Positions 34,527 to 43,264 of a DNA stretch of 64,000 nucleotides are shown here, piece by piece. This stretch comes from VRUE01 sp963732225 (GTDB lineage: Bacteria > Actinomycetota > Thermoleophilia > Solirubrobacterales > 70-9), in contig CAVSYR010000002.1 in NCBI GenBank assembly GCA_963732225.1, forward strand, positions 1,054,001-1,118,000, read 5' to 3'. A program made the position numbers and the translations under genes. Numbering within the stretch: position 1 is the first letter of the stretch; every line of letters starts with the position of its first letter. The notes beneath the pieces are model-generated. The model saw only the letters and a list, made by a program, of their open reading frames with translations. It was not told the origin of the DNA and made no database searches.

Positions 34527-36127
34527 CGCTCCTCCACCGGCCGCACCACGCCGCCGAGGCGGCGGGTCAACAGGTATGTGGGCAGCGCCGAGATCGCGAC
34601 CATCAGAGCAGCGTAGGGGGCAGCCGCTCCGTAGTGGAGCGAAGCGGCCTTGGCCCAGAACTGCGTCGCCAGCGTCTGGGTGCCGATCGGCGCCAGCAGC
34701 AGGGTTGCGGTCAGCTCGGTGATCGTGGCGAGGAAGACCAGCGCCGCCGCGGCACCGAGGCCAGGCAGGATGCGCGGCAGGGTGACCCGCAGCAGTGCCC
34801 GCAGCGGTCCGCAGCCAAGCGAGCGGGCGACCTCCTCGTGGATCGGTGGCGCCTGCGCCAGCGCCGCCTTGGTGGCGACGAGGGCCAGCGGCAGCGAGAG
34901 GATCGCGTAGGCGACGATCAGCAGCAGGGTCGAGTTGTAGATCGTCGGGAAGTGGTGGAGAGAGAGCACGATCAGCGCCAGCGCGACGACGATTCCCGGC
35001 AGGGCGAAGGGAAGGTAGGTGGCGCGCTCGATCACGGTCGCGGCGCGGCTCGGGTGGCGCACCGAGAGGATCGAGATCGGCAGGGCGAGCAGGGTAGTGA
35101 GGGCGGCGGCGCCGAGCCCCAGCTCCAGCGAGGTGCCGGTCGCGGACAGCACCGTGCCGAGGTCGAATTCAGCCGCGCTGCCTCCCGTCGTGACCCAGTA
35201 GGCGAGGGTGCCGAGGGGCAGGCCGAGGGCGAGCCCGATCAGCGCCGTGAGACCACCGCTGACGGCCCACTTCCCCCGGCCGAGCTGGGCCGGGGCCGGC
35301 GGCCGCGCCGAGCCGGAGTCGACGCGGGCGTAGCGCCCGCGCCCGCGGGCGGCCAGCTCGGTGACGAGCAGGACCAGGCAGAGCAGGACTAGCACCGAGG
35401 CCAGCATCGAGGCGGCGGCGCCGTCGAAGCTGAGCTTGTACTCGTCGTAGATCGCGGTGGTGAAGGTCTGGAAGCGCAGCATCGCGAAGGCGCCGAACTC
35501 CGAGAGCATGTGGATCGCGACGAGCAGCGCCCCGCCGAGCAGGGCGACCCGGGTCTGCGGCAGGGTGACCCGGAAGAAGGTCCGCCACGGCCCCATCCCC
35601 AGCGAGCGGGCGCTCTCCTCCAGGGCCGGGTCGGTGCCGCGCAGGACCGCCGCCACCGGCAGGTAGACGAGCGGGTAGTAGGCGAGGGTGACGATCCCGG
35701 CGGCGCCCCAGAAGCCCTGCACCGCCGGGGTGATCGAGACCCAGCTGTAGCTGGTGACGAAGGCCGGGACGGTGATCGGCAGCGCCGCCAGCACCGCCCA
35801 GGCGCGGCGGCCGGGCAGGTCGGTGCGCTCGACCAGCCAGGCGACCGTGACGCCGAGCACCGTGCAGGCGAGCGTGCCGACCGCGACCAGGGCGATGGTG
35901 TTGAGCAGCAGGTGGCCGACGAACTCTCGGAACAGCAGCCGCTGGACTTCGCCCCAGCTGGTCGAGAAGGTCTGATCGAGCAGGAATCCGACCGGCGCCA
36001 GGACTAGCAGCGCGACGACGGCGGAGACGACGAGCAGGGCCGCGGGCGTGCGCCCGCGGCCCTGCCGCGCCCAGCGCAACGGAGCCGACAGAGCGGCTCC
36101 ATGACGTTGGGCGCTTGCCGCCTCCAT
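34523..36127 (-). CDS. fbpB: Fe(III)-type ABC transporter permease, fused two-half form
   Basis: 534 residues with about twelve membrane segments in two halves. Each half carries the cytoplasmic EAA-like loop: ESARSLGMGPWRTFFRVTLP and EVARSLGCGPLRALLRVTLP. This is the FbpB/AfuB pattern of binding-protein-dependent ferric ion permeases. It lies 3 nt after the binding-protein gene and overlaps the ATPase gene, so the three form one operon. Confidence 0.94.
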   Translation of the reverse strand: MEAASAQRHGAALSAPLRWARQGRGRTPAALLVVSAVVALLVLAPVGFLLDQTFSTSWGEVQRLLFREFVGHLLLNTIALVAVGTLACTVLGVTVAWLVERTDLPGRRAWAVLAALPITVPAFVTSYSWVSITPAVQGFWGAAGIVTLAYYPLVYLPVAAVLRGTDPALEESARSLGMGPWRTFFRVTLPQTRVALLGGALLVAIHMLSEFGAFAMLRFQTFTTAIYDEYKLSFDGAAASMLASVLVLLCLVLLVTELAARGRGRYARVDSGSARPPAPAQLGRGKWAVSGGLTALIGLALGLPLGTLAYWVTTGGSAAEFDLGTVLSATGTSLELGLGAAALTTLLALPISILSVRHPSRAATVIERATYLPFALPGIVVALALIVLSLHHFPTIYNSTLLLIVAYAILSLPLALVATKAALAQAPPIHEEVARSLGCGPLRALLRVTLPRILPGLGAAAALVFLATITELTATLLLAPIGTQTLATQFWAKAASLHYGAAAPYAALMVAISALPTYLLTRRLGGVVRPVEER

Positions 36128-36130
36128 GGC

Positions 36131-37159
36131 TTAGAGCAGGCCCACTTCCTGCATCAGTTCGAGCGGCTTGCTGCCGTCGCCAAGGTCAGCCGGGCTGACC
36201 TTGGGCGGATCGAGGCTGTTGAACGGCTTCAGCCCCGGCGGTGGCGGCACGGCGGCGTTCAGCGGGTACTCCCAGTCGCCCGAGTGGGTCATCGCGCTCT
36301 GGCCTTCCTTGCCGACGATGTAGGCGAGGAATTCCTGGGCGAGTTCGGGAGCGTCGCTGGAGGCGAGCGCGCCGGCGCCGGAGATATTGACCAGCGCCCC
36401 CGGGTCTTCGTTGCCGAAGTAGTGGAGCTTGGACGGAACCTTGTCCTTGCCTTCCTCGGCCACCGCCTCGAACCAGTAGTAGTGGTGGATGATCCCGGCG
36501 CCGATCTGGCCGGAGTCGACGGCGGCGATGATCCCCTCGTTGTCGTTGTAGTGCTTGGCGTTGGCGGCGAAGCCTTCGAGCCATTCCTTCGCGGCCGCTT
36601 CGCCGTCGAGCTTTTCGATCGCGCTGACGATCGGCACGAAGTCGGGCTCAGAGGGGGCGATTGCCAGCTTGCCCTTCCATTCGGGCTTGGCCAGGTCGAG
36701 GATCGATTCGGGCAGTTCGCTGGCGGCGATCAGCTTCGGGTTGTAGACCATCACCGTCTCACGCGCCGCGACTCCGACCCAGTGCCCGCTCGGCGAGCTG
36801 TACTGCGAGGGGACTTCTTCCAGGGTCGAGGGATCGACCTTGGAGAGCAGGCCCTTCTCGGTCAGCGATTCCAGTGGCGGTGTGTTCTCGGTCAGGACGA
36901 CGTCGGCGGGAGAGGCGTCGCCCTCCTGCTCGATTTGGCTGGCCAGTCCCTCGTCCTCGCCGTAGCGAATCTGGACCTTGGCGCCGTTCTCTTCTTCGAA
37001 GCCCTTGGCGAACGCTTCGGTCATCGGTTCGTGCTGGGCGCTGTAGAGGGTCAGCGAGTCGCTCGAATCCGACGAGCTGCCGCAACCGGCGATCGGCACG
37101 ACTGCGATGGCACTCAGGCAAAAGGCGGCGAAGACGCGCCGGGTGATCCGAGAACTCAC
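36131..37159 (-). CDS. fbpA: Fe(III) ABC transporter substrate-binding lipoprotein
   Basis: 342 residues from GTG 37159 with AAGGAGG close upstream. Lipobox VPIAGC gives a membrane-anchored lipoprotein. LTLYSAQHEPMTEAFAKGF is the ferric-binding protein start, and the late HHYYWF motif supplies the paired Tyr that bind Fe(III) in FbpA proteins. First gene of the iron-uptake operon. A DtxR/IdeR-like palindrome lies 26-57 nt upstream. Confidence 0.93.
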   Translation of the reverse strand: MSSRITRRVFAAFCLSAIAVVPIAGCGSSSDSSDSLTLYSAQHEPMTEAFAKGFEEENGAKVQIRYGEDEGLASQIEQEGDASPADVVLTENTPPLESLTEKGLLSKVDPSTLEEVPSQYSSPSGHWVGVAARETVMVYNPKLIAASELPESILDLAKPEWKGKLAIAPSEPDFVPIVSAIEKLDGEAAAKEWLEGFAANAKHYNDNEGIIAAVDSGQIGAGIIHHYYWFEAVAEEGKDKVPSKLHYFGNEDPGALVNISGAGALASSDAPELAQEFLAYIVGKEGQSAMTHSGDWEYPLNAAVPPPPGLKPFNSLDPPKVSPADLGDGSKPLELMQEVGLL

Positions 37160-37184
37160 GAAGCCTCCTTAGGTTCGGGACATT

Positions 37185-37216
37185 GAATTAGGTAACCCTA
37201 ATTCGGTGACCCTAAT
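37185..37216 (-). promoter_or_regulatory. DtxR/IdeR-like iron box
   Basis: GAATTAGG-TAAC-CCTAATTC (37185-37204) is a perfect 8-bp inverted repeat. A second half follows: GGTAACCCTAAT (37191-37202) is repeated as GGTGACCCTAAT (37205-37216). The TTAGG...CCTAA spacing agrees with the known DtxR/IdeR consensus. It would repress the operon when iron is ample. Confidence 0.75.
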
Positions 37217-37251
37217 GGATCAGATCTTCGCAGGTCGGCCGCGGCTTGTCC

Positions 37252-37286
37252 GATGAGAAAGCCCTGTTCTCATCTGGCATTCATCT
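37252..37286 (+). promoter_or_regulatory. Candidate response-regulator site before the regulator gene
   Basis: GATGAGAA (37252-37259) and TTCTCATC (37267-37274) are inverted, 7 nt apart. TCTCATCT (37268) and ATTCATCT (37279) are tandem near-repeats 11 nt apart, the usual OmpR/PhoB arrangement. GTTCTCATCTGGC (37266-37278) recurs exactly inverted at 40667-40679. Confidence 0.5.
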
Positions 37287-37306
37287 TCTCTGGGATGGTT
37301 GGAGGG

Positions 37307-37987
37307 ATGAACGTCTTGGTCGTCGAGGACGAGGTGAAGATGGCGGCGCTGATCCGGCGCGGTCTCAGCGAGCAGGGTTTGACCGTCGACGTCGCCGGCG
37401 CCGGAGAGGAAGCTGTCGGCATGGCCCGCGCCTGCGGCTACGACGCGATCGTCCTCGACGTGATCCTGCCCGGCATCGACGGCTTCGAGACCTGCCGGCG
37501 AATGCGCCAGGAGGGGATCTGGTCGCCGGTGCTGATGCTGACCGCCCGCGGCGCGCTCGAGGACCGCGTTGCCGGGCTCGACGGCGGCGCCGATGACTAC
37601 CTGACCAAGCCCTTCTCCTTCGCCGAGCTGCTGGCCCGGCTCCGCGCCTTGGTTCGGCGTGGCCAGAACGAGCGGCCGGCGATCGTCGAGGTCGGCGACC
37701 TGCGGCTCGACCCGGCCACCCACCAGGTCTGGCGGGGAGAAACCGAGATCGAGCTCTCCTCCAAGGAGTTCGTCCTGCTCGAGGCCTTCATGCGCCGGCC
37801 CGGCCACGTGCTCACCCGTTCGCAGCTGCTCGACCAGGCTTGGGAGTACGACTTCGAGCACCGCTCCAACGTGATCGAGGTCTACATCCGCTACCTGCGC
37901 CGCAAGATCGACTTGCCCTTCGAGCTCAAATCGCTGGAGACCGTGCGCGGTGCCGGCTACCGATTGCGAAAGGACGGCGGTCGCTGA
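37307..37987 (+). CDS. OmpR/PhoB-family response regulator
   Basis: 226 residues from ATG 37307. The receiver starts MNVLVVEDEVKMAALIRRGL; phospho-acceptor Asp51 is in IVLDVILPGIDGFE, with the switch Thr in MLTARG and Lys in DDYLTKPFSF. A C-terminal winged helix ends with YIRYLRRKIDLPFELKSLET and VRGAGYRL. GGAGGG abuts the ATG, so ATG 37295 may be used instead. It overlaps the histidine kinase gene. Confidence 0.95.
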   Translation: MNVLVVEDEVKMAALIRRGLSEQGLTVDVAGAGEEAVGMARACGYDAIVLDVILPGIDGFETCRRMRQEGIWSPVLMLTARGALEDRVAGLDGGADDYLTKPFSFAELLARLRALVRRGQNERPAIVEVGDLRLDPATHQVWRGETEIELSSKEFVLLEAFMRRPGHVLTRSQLLDQAWEYDFEHRSNVIEVYIRYLRRKIDLPFELKSLETVRGAGYRLRKDGGR

Positions 37988-39417
37988 GTCACCTCTCGAT
38001 CCGCCTCCGCGTAACGCTCGTCTTCGCCGCGGTGATGGCGCTGGTCCTCGGCGCCACCGGCGTCTTCATCTACCTGCGCTTCTCCTCCGAGCTGGACGCG
38101 ACGATCGATTCGGGGCTGCGCTCGCGAGCCGGCGATCTTGCCTCGCTCGTCAAGCAGGCGGGCACCGGGCCGCGGGGGAGCCGCGGCAGCCTGGTCGGCC
38201 GCGAGGAGAACTTTGCCCAGGTGCTTGGCGCCTCTGGGCGGGTCGCCGACTCCTCGCCCTCTGTCGGCGGCAGCGCCCTGCTCGATCGCAGCGAGCTGCG
38301 CCGGGCACTGCACCGCCCAATCACGCTCGACCGCGGCCCCCAGCCGGGACTGGCGGAGGATTCGCGCCTGCTCGCGGTCCCGGTCAGGGAGCGAGGCGGG
38401 GCAGAGCGGGTGGTCGTGGTCGGCACCTCGACCGAGCCGCGCGACGAGTCGCTCAAGGATCTCGTGCAGCTGCTCTTCATCGGCGGTCCGGTCGCTCTGC
38501 TGCTCGCCTCGGTCGCCGCCTATTGGGTGGCCGCGGCGGCTCTGCGCCCGGTCGAGGCGATGCGCTCACAGGCGGCGGAGATCTCGGCGGCGCAGCCAGA
38601 TCAGCAGCTGTCCGTGCCGCCGAGCGGCGACGAGATCGCTCGCCTTGGCACCACCTTGAACGAGATGCTCGAGCGCTTGGCCGAGGCGCTCGAGCACGAG
38701 CGCGCCTTCGTCGCCGACGCCAGTCACGAGCTGCGCACCCCGCTGGCGATCCTGCGCACCGAGCTGGAGCTGGCCCTGGCTGAAGGCCGCTCGCCGGAGG
38801 AGCTGCGCGCCGCGCTGGCCTCGGCAGCGGAGGAGACCGATCGCCTCACCCAGCTCTCCGAGGACCTGCTGACGATCGCGCAGACGGTGCGCGGCGAGCT
38901 CCCCCTGCGCCTTGCCCGCCTCGATGTTCGCGAAACCCTCGAGGGCGTCGGCCGTCGCTTCTCGCGGCGGGCCGAAGAGGCGGGACGCAGGATCGAGATC
39001 GCGGCGCCCCCGTCGCTGCTGCTCGGGGCGGACCGGCTGCGTCTCGATCAGGCGGTGGGCAGCATGGTCGACAACGCCCTGCGCTACGGGGCCGGCACGA
39101 TCGAGCTGACCGCCAGTGCTGCAGAGCGCTCGGCCGAGATCCACGTGCTCGACCGGGGCGAGGGATTCCCGGCGGACTTCCTCGGGCGTGCCTTCGAGCG
39201 CTTCAGCCGCGCTTCCTCGAGCAATCGCGACGGCGGCAGCGGGCTCGGCCTGGCGATCGTCCAGACCGTCGCCCATGCCCACGGCGGTGAGGCGCGGGCG
39301 GCGAACAGGAGCGGGGGCGGGGCCGACGTTTGGCTGACCCTGCCGCTGAGGCCGGTTCCGGCTCTCGATCAGGACGCGGCCGGGCGGGCCCGCCCCGACT
39401 CAATCGCCTCGCGGTAG
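37984..39417 (+). CDS. Sensor histidine kinase, probable CTG start
   Basis: 477 residues from CTG 37984. TM1 (VTLVFAAVMALVLGATGVF), an extracytoplasmic loop, TM2 (LLFIGGPVALLLASVAAYWV), a HAMP domain (ALRPVEAMRSQAAEIS), then H248 in DASHELRTPLAIL, and ATPase boxes including LDQAVGSMVDNALRYG and GSGLGLAIVQTVAHAHGG. No ATG, GTG or TTG lies near the regulator stop; AAAGGA (37969-37974) is well spaced for the CTG in the overlapping CTGA. The end overlaps the glycosyltransferase gene by 49 nt. Confidence 0.93.
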   Translation: MSHLSIRLRVTLVFAAVMALVLGATGVFIYLRFSSELDATIDSGLRSRAGDLASLVKQAGTGPRGSRGSLVGREENFAQVLGASGRVADSSPSVGGSALLDRSELRRALHRPITLDRGPQPGLAEDSRLLAVPVRERGGAERVVVVGTSTEPRDESLKDLVQLLFIGGPVALLLASVAAYWVAAAALRPVEAMRSQAAEISAAQPDQQLSVPPSGDEIARLGTTLNEMLERLAEALEHERAFVADASHELRTPLAILRTELELALAEGRSPEELRAALASAAEETDRLTQLSEDLLTIAQTVRGELPLRLARLDVRETLEGVGRRFSRRAEEAGRRIEIAAPPSLLLGADRLRLDQAVGSMVDNALRYGAGTIELTASAAERSAEIHVLDRGEGFPADFLGRAFERFSRASSSNRDGGSGLGLAIVQTVAHAHGGEARAANRSGGGADVWLTLPLRPVPALDQDAAGRARPDSIASR

Positions 39418-40637
39418 GCCTGCTCGAAGCGCGGCAGGACCGCTGCGGCGGCAAAGGTCTTTGCCCGCTCCGCGGCTGCCCGCCCCATGCGCTCCCGACG
39501 CTCGGGGTCGATGATCAGTTCGTGCATCGCCGTGGTCAGGGCGGTGACGTCGCCCTGGGGCACGAGGATTCCGCTCTCCGTGGTCAGCATGTCGGTGTGG
39601 CCACCGGGCCGGGTGCCGATCACCGGCCGCCCGCGGCTCATCCCCTCGGAGACCGTGGCGCCGAGGGGCTCGGGCCAGAGCGAGGGCAGGACCCCGAACA
39701 TCGCCCGCTCCCAGGCGGCCATCACGACCTTGTTGGGAACGTCGGTGAGGACGGTCGCGCCGGGCGGGAAGTCCGGCGGAGAGTCGCGCTCGAAGGTCCC
39801 CATCAAGACCAGCGGTGGGGGTGCGGCGAGGCGCCCGTAGGCGTCGAAGAGCGTCTGCAGGCCCTTGACTTTGCGGAAAGCGCCGACGTAGAGGATGAAC
39901 GGCTGCTCGGGGAGCCGCGCCATCCAGGCATCGATGTCGGGCTCCTCGCTGCCCGGTTGCGACGGCAGCTCGGCCTGGAAGCTGGGGATTGTCACCTCGA
40001 AGAGGTTTCTGTCCTCGCCGGGCCGGTAGAGGTTGTCGACGGTGACGTCGTGGACGTAGGTGCTGACGCTGTGCAGCCCGGTCATCTTGCGCACCAGCAG
40101 CGGCTTGGAGAGCCTCACCCCGATCGCGGCGACCCAGCCCTTCGGCACGCCGTAGTAGTCACCGGCGCAGGCGAGGCACTTGAGTGGCCCTGGCCCGCTG
40201 CAGGGCTGGTTCTTTTGCAGCAGCGTTCGCGTCGCGCAGAAGTAGCCGTAGTCGCGGCCGGAGACCAACAGCGGGACCTTGCGGCGGCCGAGCGCGACGG
40301 CGACCGAGAAGGCGAGCCAGCCATAGGCGTGGATCAGCTCCGGCTCGAAGTCGGCGATCAGCCGGCGCAGGCTGAGCACGCTGACCGGGTCGGGGAACGG
40401 TGGCTGGTGGCGTTGCGTGCCAGGGCGAACCAGGAAGCGGATGGCGGTGCGCAGGTTGCGGACCCGGTGGATCTCGAATCCCTCGCCCTGTTCGACCGTC
40501 GGCAGGCCCCCGTGCCAGGGCGTGACGACGACAATCTCATGGCCGCGCTCCGCCATCGAGCGGGCGAGCAGTTGGGCCTGACGGTGGGCGCCGCCGATGA
40601 AGGGCGGGAAGTGATCGGTTGCGATCAAGATCCGCAC
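39369..40637 (-). CDS. Glycosyltransferase family 4 protein
   Basis: 422 residues from GTG 40637. The start MRILIATDHFPPFIGGAHRQ is the GT4 N-terminal glycine loop. The C-terminal domain holds FILYVGAFRKVKGLQTLFDA and the donor-binding GATVSEGMSRGRPVIGTRPGG with its Glu. GT4 enzymes add sugars from NDP-sugar donors to lipid or glycan acceptors. A Cys-rich stretch CATRTLLQKNQPCSGPGP and CLACAGDY may bind zinc. It lies between the kinase and the UppP fusion, on the opposite strand. Confidence 0.9.
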   Translation of the reverse strand: MRILIATDHFPPFIGGAHRQAQLLARSMAERGHEIVVVTPWHGGLPTVEQGEGFEIHRVRNLRTAIRFLVRPGTQRHQPPFPDPVSVLSLRRLIADFEPELIHAYGWLAFSVAVALGRRKVPLLVSGRDYGYFCATRTLLQKNQPCSGPGPLKCLACAGDYYGVPKGWVAAIGVRLSKPLLVRKMTGLHSVSTYVHDVTVDNLYRPGEDRNLFEVTIPSFQAELPSQPGSEEPDIDAWMARLPEQPFILYVGAFRKVKGLQTLFDAYGRLAAPPPLVLMGTFERDSPPDFPPGATVLTDVPNKVVMAAWERAMFGVLPSLWPEPLGATVSEGMSRGRPVIGTRPGGHTDMLTTESGILVPQGDVTALTTAMHELIIDPERRERMGRAAAERAKTFAAAAVLPRFEQAYREAIESGRARPAAS

Positions 40638-40666
40638 GCCGCGGAGGATCGGGGCGCTTGATTAAC

Positions 40667-40689
40667 GCCAGATGAGAACGCTCTCATCT
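40667..40689 (+). promoter_or_regulatory. Candidate response-regulator site before the UppP-fusion gene
   Basis: AGATGAGA (40670-40677) and TCTCATCT (40682-40689) form a perfect 8-bp inverted repeat around 4 nt. GCCAGATGAGAAC (40667-40679) is the exact reverse complement of 37266-37278, before the regulator gene. This ties the fusion gene and DUF347 gene to the two-component system. Confidence 0.55.
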
Positions 40690-40720
40690 CGGCTTAAGCA
40701 AGGGGGCAAATGATGCTGCG

Positions 40721-42430
40721 ATGCAGCCGATCTCCTACCTGCAGGCGATCGTCCTCGGCCTGATCCAGGGCATCGCCGAGCCGTTCCCGATCTCCAGTCT
40801 CGGCCACGGGGTGATCGTTCCCAGTGTCTTCGGCTGGAACATCCACCAGAACGACGACTACTTCCTCGCCTTCCTCGTCGCCACTCACTGCGCGACCGCG
40901 ATCGTCCTCTTTTTCTTCTTCCTCGACGACTGGAAGCGGATCTTCGCCGGCCTCTGGCGTTCTATCCGCGGCCGTGGCATCGCCCCCGGGGACACTGACG
41001 CCAAGCTCGGCTGGCTGCTGGTCGTCGGCACGGTCCCGGCCGGCATCCTCGGCTTGGCGCTGGAGCACTCGCTGCGAAGCCTCTTTGCCTCGCCGGAGTC
41101 GGCGGCGCTCTTCCTCACCCTCAACGGCGTCCTTCTGCTCGCCTTCGAGAGCCTGCGCCGTCGCCAGCCGACCCGCGGCGACGGCGAGGGCGACTCCGAC
41201 CCGCGGATCGCGGAAAAGATGAGCTTCCGCCAAGCGGTGGCGATCGGAACCGCCCAGGCCGCGGCGCTGATCCCGGGCATCTCGCGCTCCGGCGTCACCA
41301 TGGGCGGCGGCCTGATCGTCGGCCTCTCCAACGAGGACGCCGCCCGTTTCGCCTTCCTCTTGGCGACGCCGATCATCGCCGCCGCAGGGTTCCTCAAGCT
41401 GCCCGAACTCTTTGGCGCGGCCGGAGACGGGGTTCGCGGGCAGGCGCTCGTCGGTGCCCTCGCCGCCGCCCTGACCACCTATCTTGCGGTCAAGTTCTTG
41501 CTGCGCTTCTTCCAGTCCAACCGCCTGACGCCGTTCGGCATCTACTGCATCGCCGCCGGCCTGATCCTCTCGGTGGTCTTCGCCTTCACCTCTCCCTCCA
41601 GCTCGTCGAGCACCCCACCGGTAAAGGCCGCCGAGGCTCTGGCCGGATCGCACACCGCGGTAATCGTGCTCGAGAACAGGGAGTTCGGCGAAGTGATCGG
41701 CGCCGCCGATGCTCCGTACTTGAGCCACCTGGCCTCGCGGGGCGCGCTCGCCGTCAACGATTACGCGATCACCCACCCCTCGCTTCCCAACTACCTCGCC
41801 CTGACCGGAGGCTCTACTTTTGGGATCAGCGCAGACTGCACCGACTGCCACGCCTCGGGGTCGAACCTAGCCACGCAGCTCTCGGGTGCGGGTGTTGATT
41901 GGCGCGCCTATATGGGGGCGATGCCGAGCCCCTGCTTCAGTGGCGCCGAAGCGGGTGAGTACGCGAAAAGGCACAACCCGTTCATGTATTACCCCTCGGT
42001 CGCCACCAATCCCTCGCTCTGCGCCCGCGACGTTCCCGAAACCCAGCTGCGCACCGATCTCGAGCATCGCCAGCTGCCGGCCTTCGCCTGGATCAGCCCC
42101 AACCTTTGCGAGGACGCCCACAGCTGCGGGTTCGGCTCGGCCGACAGCTATCTGCGCCGGGTTGTCCCACCGCTGCTCGCACAGCTCGGGCCGGCCGGGC
42201 TGCTCGTGATCACCTTCGACGAGGGGACGAGCAACGCGAGCTGTTGCGGCAACGCCTCGGGCGGGCGCATCGCCACGATTCTGCTCGGCCCCGGCGTGCG
42301 CGCGGGTACGCGCCTGCACCGGCCCTACTCGCAGTACTCGCTGCTCGCCACGGTCGAGGATCGCTTTGGCGTGCCCCGCCTGCGTAATGCTCGTTCCGCT
42401 TCGGCTCTCAGTCTCACCGGCAAGTCATGA
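40721..42430 (+). CDS. UppP (BacA) undecaprenyl-diphosphatase fused to an acid-phosphatase-like phosphoesterase
   Basis: 569 residues in two parts. Residues 1-285: membrane UppP domain with GIAEPFPISSLGHG (usual ELPISSxGH box, Glu and Ser kept) and IPGISRSGVTMGGGL with catalytic Arg. A Ser/Pro linker (TSPSSSSSTPPVK) follows. Residues 306-569: acid-phosphatase/phosphoesterase family (PF04185-like), with VIVLENREFGEVIG, THPSLPNYLALTGG, WISPNLCEDAHSCGFG and LLVITFDEGTSN, with several Cys likely paired outside. UppP recycles undecaprenyl carrier for cell-wall synthesis; the second domain's substrate is unknown. It overlaps the DUF347 gene by ATGA. Confidence 0.9.
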   Translation: MQPISYLQAIVLGLIQGIAEPFPISSLGHGVIVPSVFGWNIHQNDDYFLAFLVATHCATAIVLFFFFLDDWKRIFAGLWRSIRGRGIAPGDTDAKLGWLLVVGTVPAGILGLALEHSLRSLFASPESAALFLTLNGVLLLAFESLRRRQPTRGDGEGDSDPRIAEKMSFRQAVAIGTAQAAALIPGISRSGVTMGGGLIVGLSNEDAARFAFLLATPIIAAAGFLKLPELFGAAGDGVRGQALVGALAAALTTYLAVKFLLRFFQSNRLTPFGIYCIAAGLILSVVFAFTSPSSSSSTPPVKAAEALAGSHTAVIVLENREFGEVIGAADAPYLSHLASRGALAVNDYAITHPSLPNYLALTGGSTFGISADCTDCHASGSNLATQLSGAGVDWRAYMGAMPSPCFSGAEAGEYAKRHNPFMYYPSVATNPSLCARDVPETQLRTDLEHRQLPAFAWISPNLCEDAHSCGFGSADSYLRRVVPPLLAQLGPAGLLVITFDEGTSNASCCGNASGGRIATILLGPGVRAGTRLHRPYSQYSLLATVEDRFGVPRLRNARSASALSLTGKS

Positions 42431-43242
42431 GGGCGCTGTTCGACAAATTGGGACGCAATCAGCACCACTTCTCGAAGGTGCCAGAAGTCACCGCCTTCTT
42501 TTGGATCGTCAAGGCGCTGACCACGGCGATGGGGGAGTCGACCTCGGACTTCCTCGTCCACAGCCTCGTCCCCGAGATCGCCGTCGTCCTCGGCGGCATC
42601 GCCTTCTGCATCGCCCTCTACATCCAGTTCAGCAAGGACCGCTACGTGCCCTGGGCCTACTGGCTGGCGGTGGCGATGGTCGGCGTCTTCGGCACGATGG
42701 CCGCCGATGTCCTCCACGTCGGCCTCGGCGTCCCCTACATCGTCTCGACCGTCTTCTACGCGATCGTCCTCGCCGCGGTCTTCCGGGTCTGGTTCGTCAG
42801 CGAGGGCACGCTCTCGATCCACAGCATCACCACCCCGCGCCGCGAGCTCTTCTACTGGGCGGCGGTGCTCGCCACCTTCGCCCTCGGCACCGCCGCCGGC
42901 GACCTCACCGCGGTCACCTTCGGCCTCGGCTACTTCGGCTCGATCCTGCTCTTCCTGGGAATCATCGCGATCCCGGCGATCGGCTACTTCCGCTTCGGCA
43001 TGAACTCGATCCTCGCCTTCTGGTTCGCCTACGTCGTCACCCGCCCGGTCGGCGCCTCGGTCGCCGATTGGCTCGCGGTCTCCTCCGCCCGCGGCGGCCT
43101 CGCCCTCGGCACCGGCCCGGTCAGCCTCGTCCTCGCCGCCACGATCGCCGCCTTCGTCTACTACCTGGCCAAGACCGGTAAGGACACACCCCCGGACTAC
43201 GGTGGTGTCGAAAGATCCGACCTCGCCCAAAGTCCGGTGTGA
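42427..43242 (+). CDS. DUF347 (COG4705) membrane protein
   Basis: 271 residues, about eight membrane segments. FSKVPEVTAFFWIVKALTTA and GESTSDFLVHSLVPE, then ILAFWFAYVVTRPVGASVAD, are the DUF347 repeats seen in the 31.0 kb paralogue. It lacks that protein's soluble C-terminal domain. It starts in the stop of the UppP-fusion gene (ATGA), so the two are coupled; a role in envelope metal or lipid handling would be a guess. Confidence 0.88.
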   Translation: MRALFDKLGRNQHHFSKVPEVTAFFWIVKALTTAMGESTSDFLVHSLVPEIAVVLGGIAFCIALYIQFSKDRYVPWAYWLAVAMVGVFGTMAADVLHVGLGVPYIVSTVFYAIVLAAVFRVWFVSEGTLSIHSITTPRRELFYWAAVLATFALGTAAGDLTAVTFGLGYFGSILLFLGIIAIPAIGYFRFGMNSILAFWFAYVVTRPVGASVADWLAVSSARGGLALGTGPVSLVLAATIAAFVYYLAKTGKDTPPDYGGVERSDLAQSPV

Positions 43243-43264
43243 TCCGCTGTCCTCGACGCCGGCT

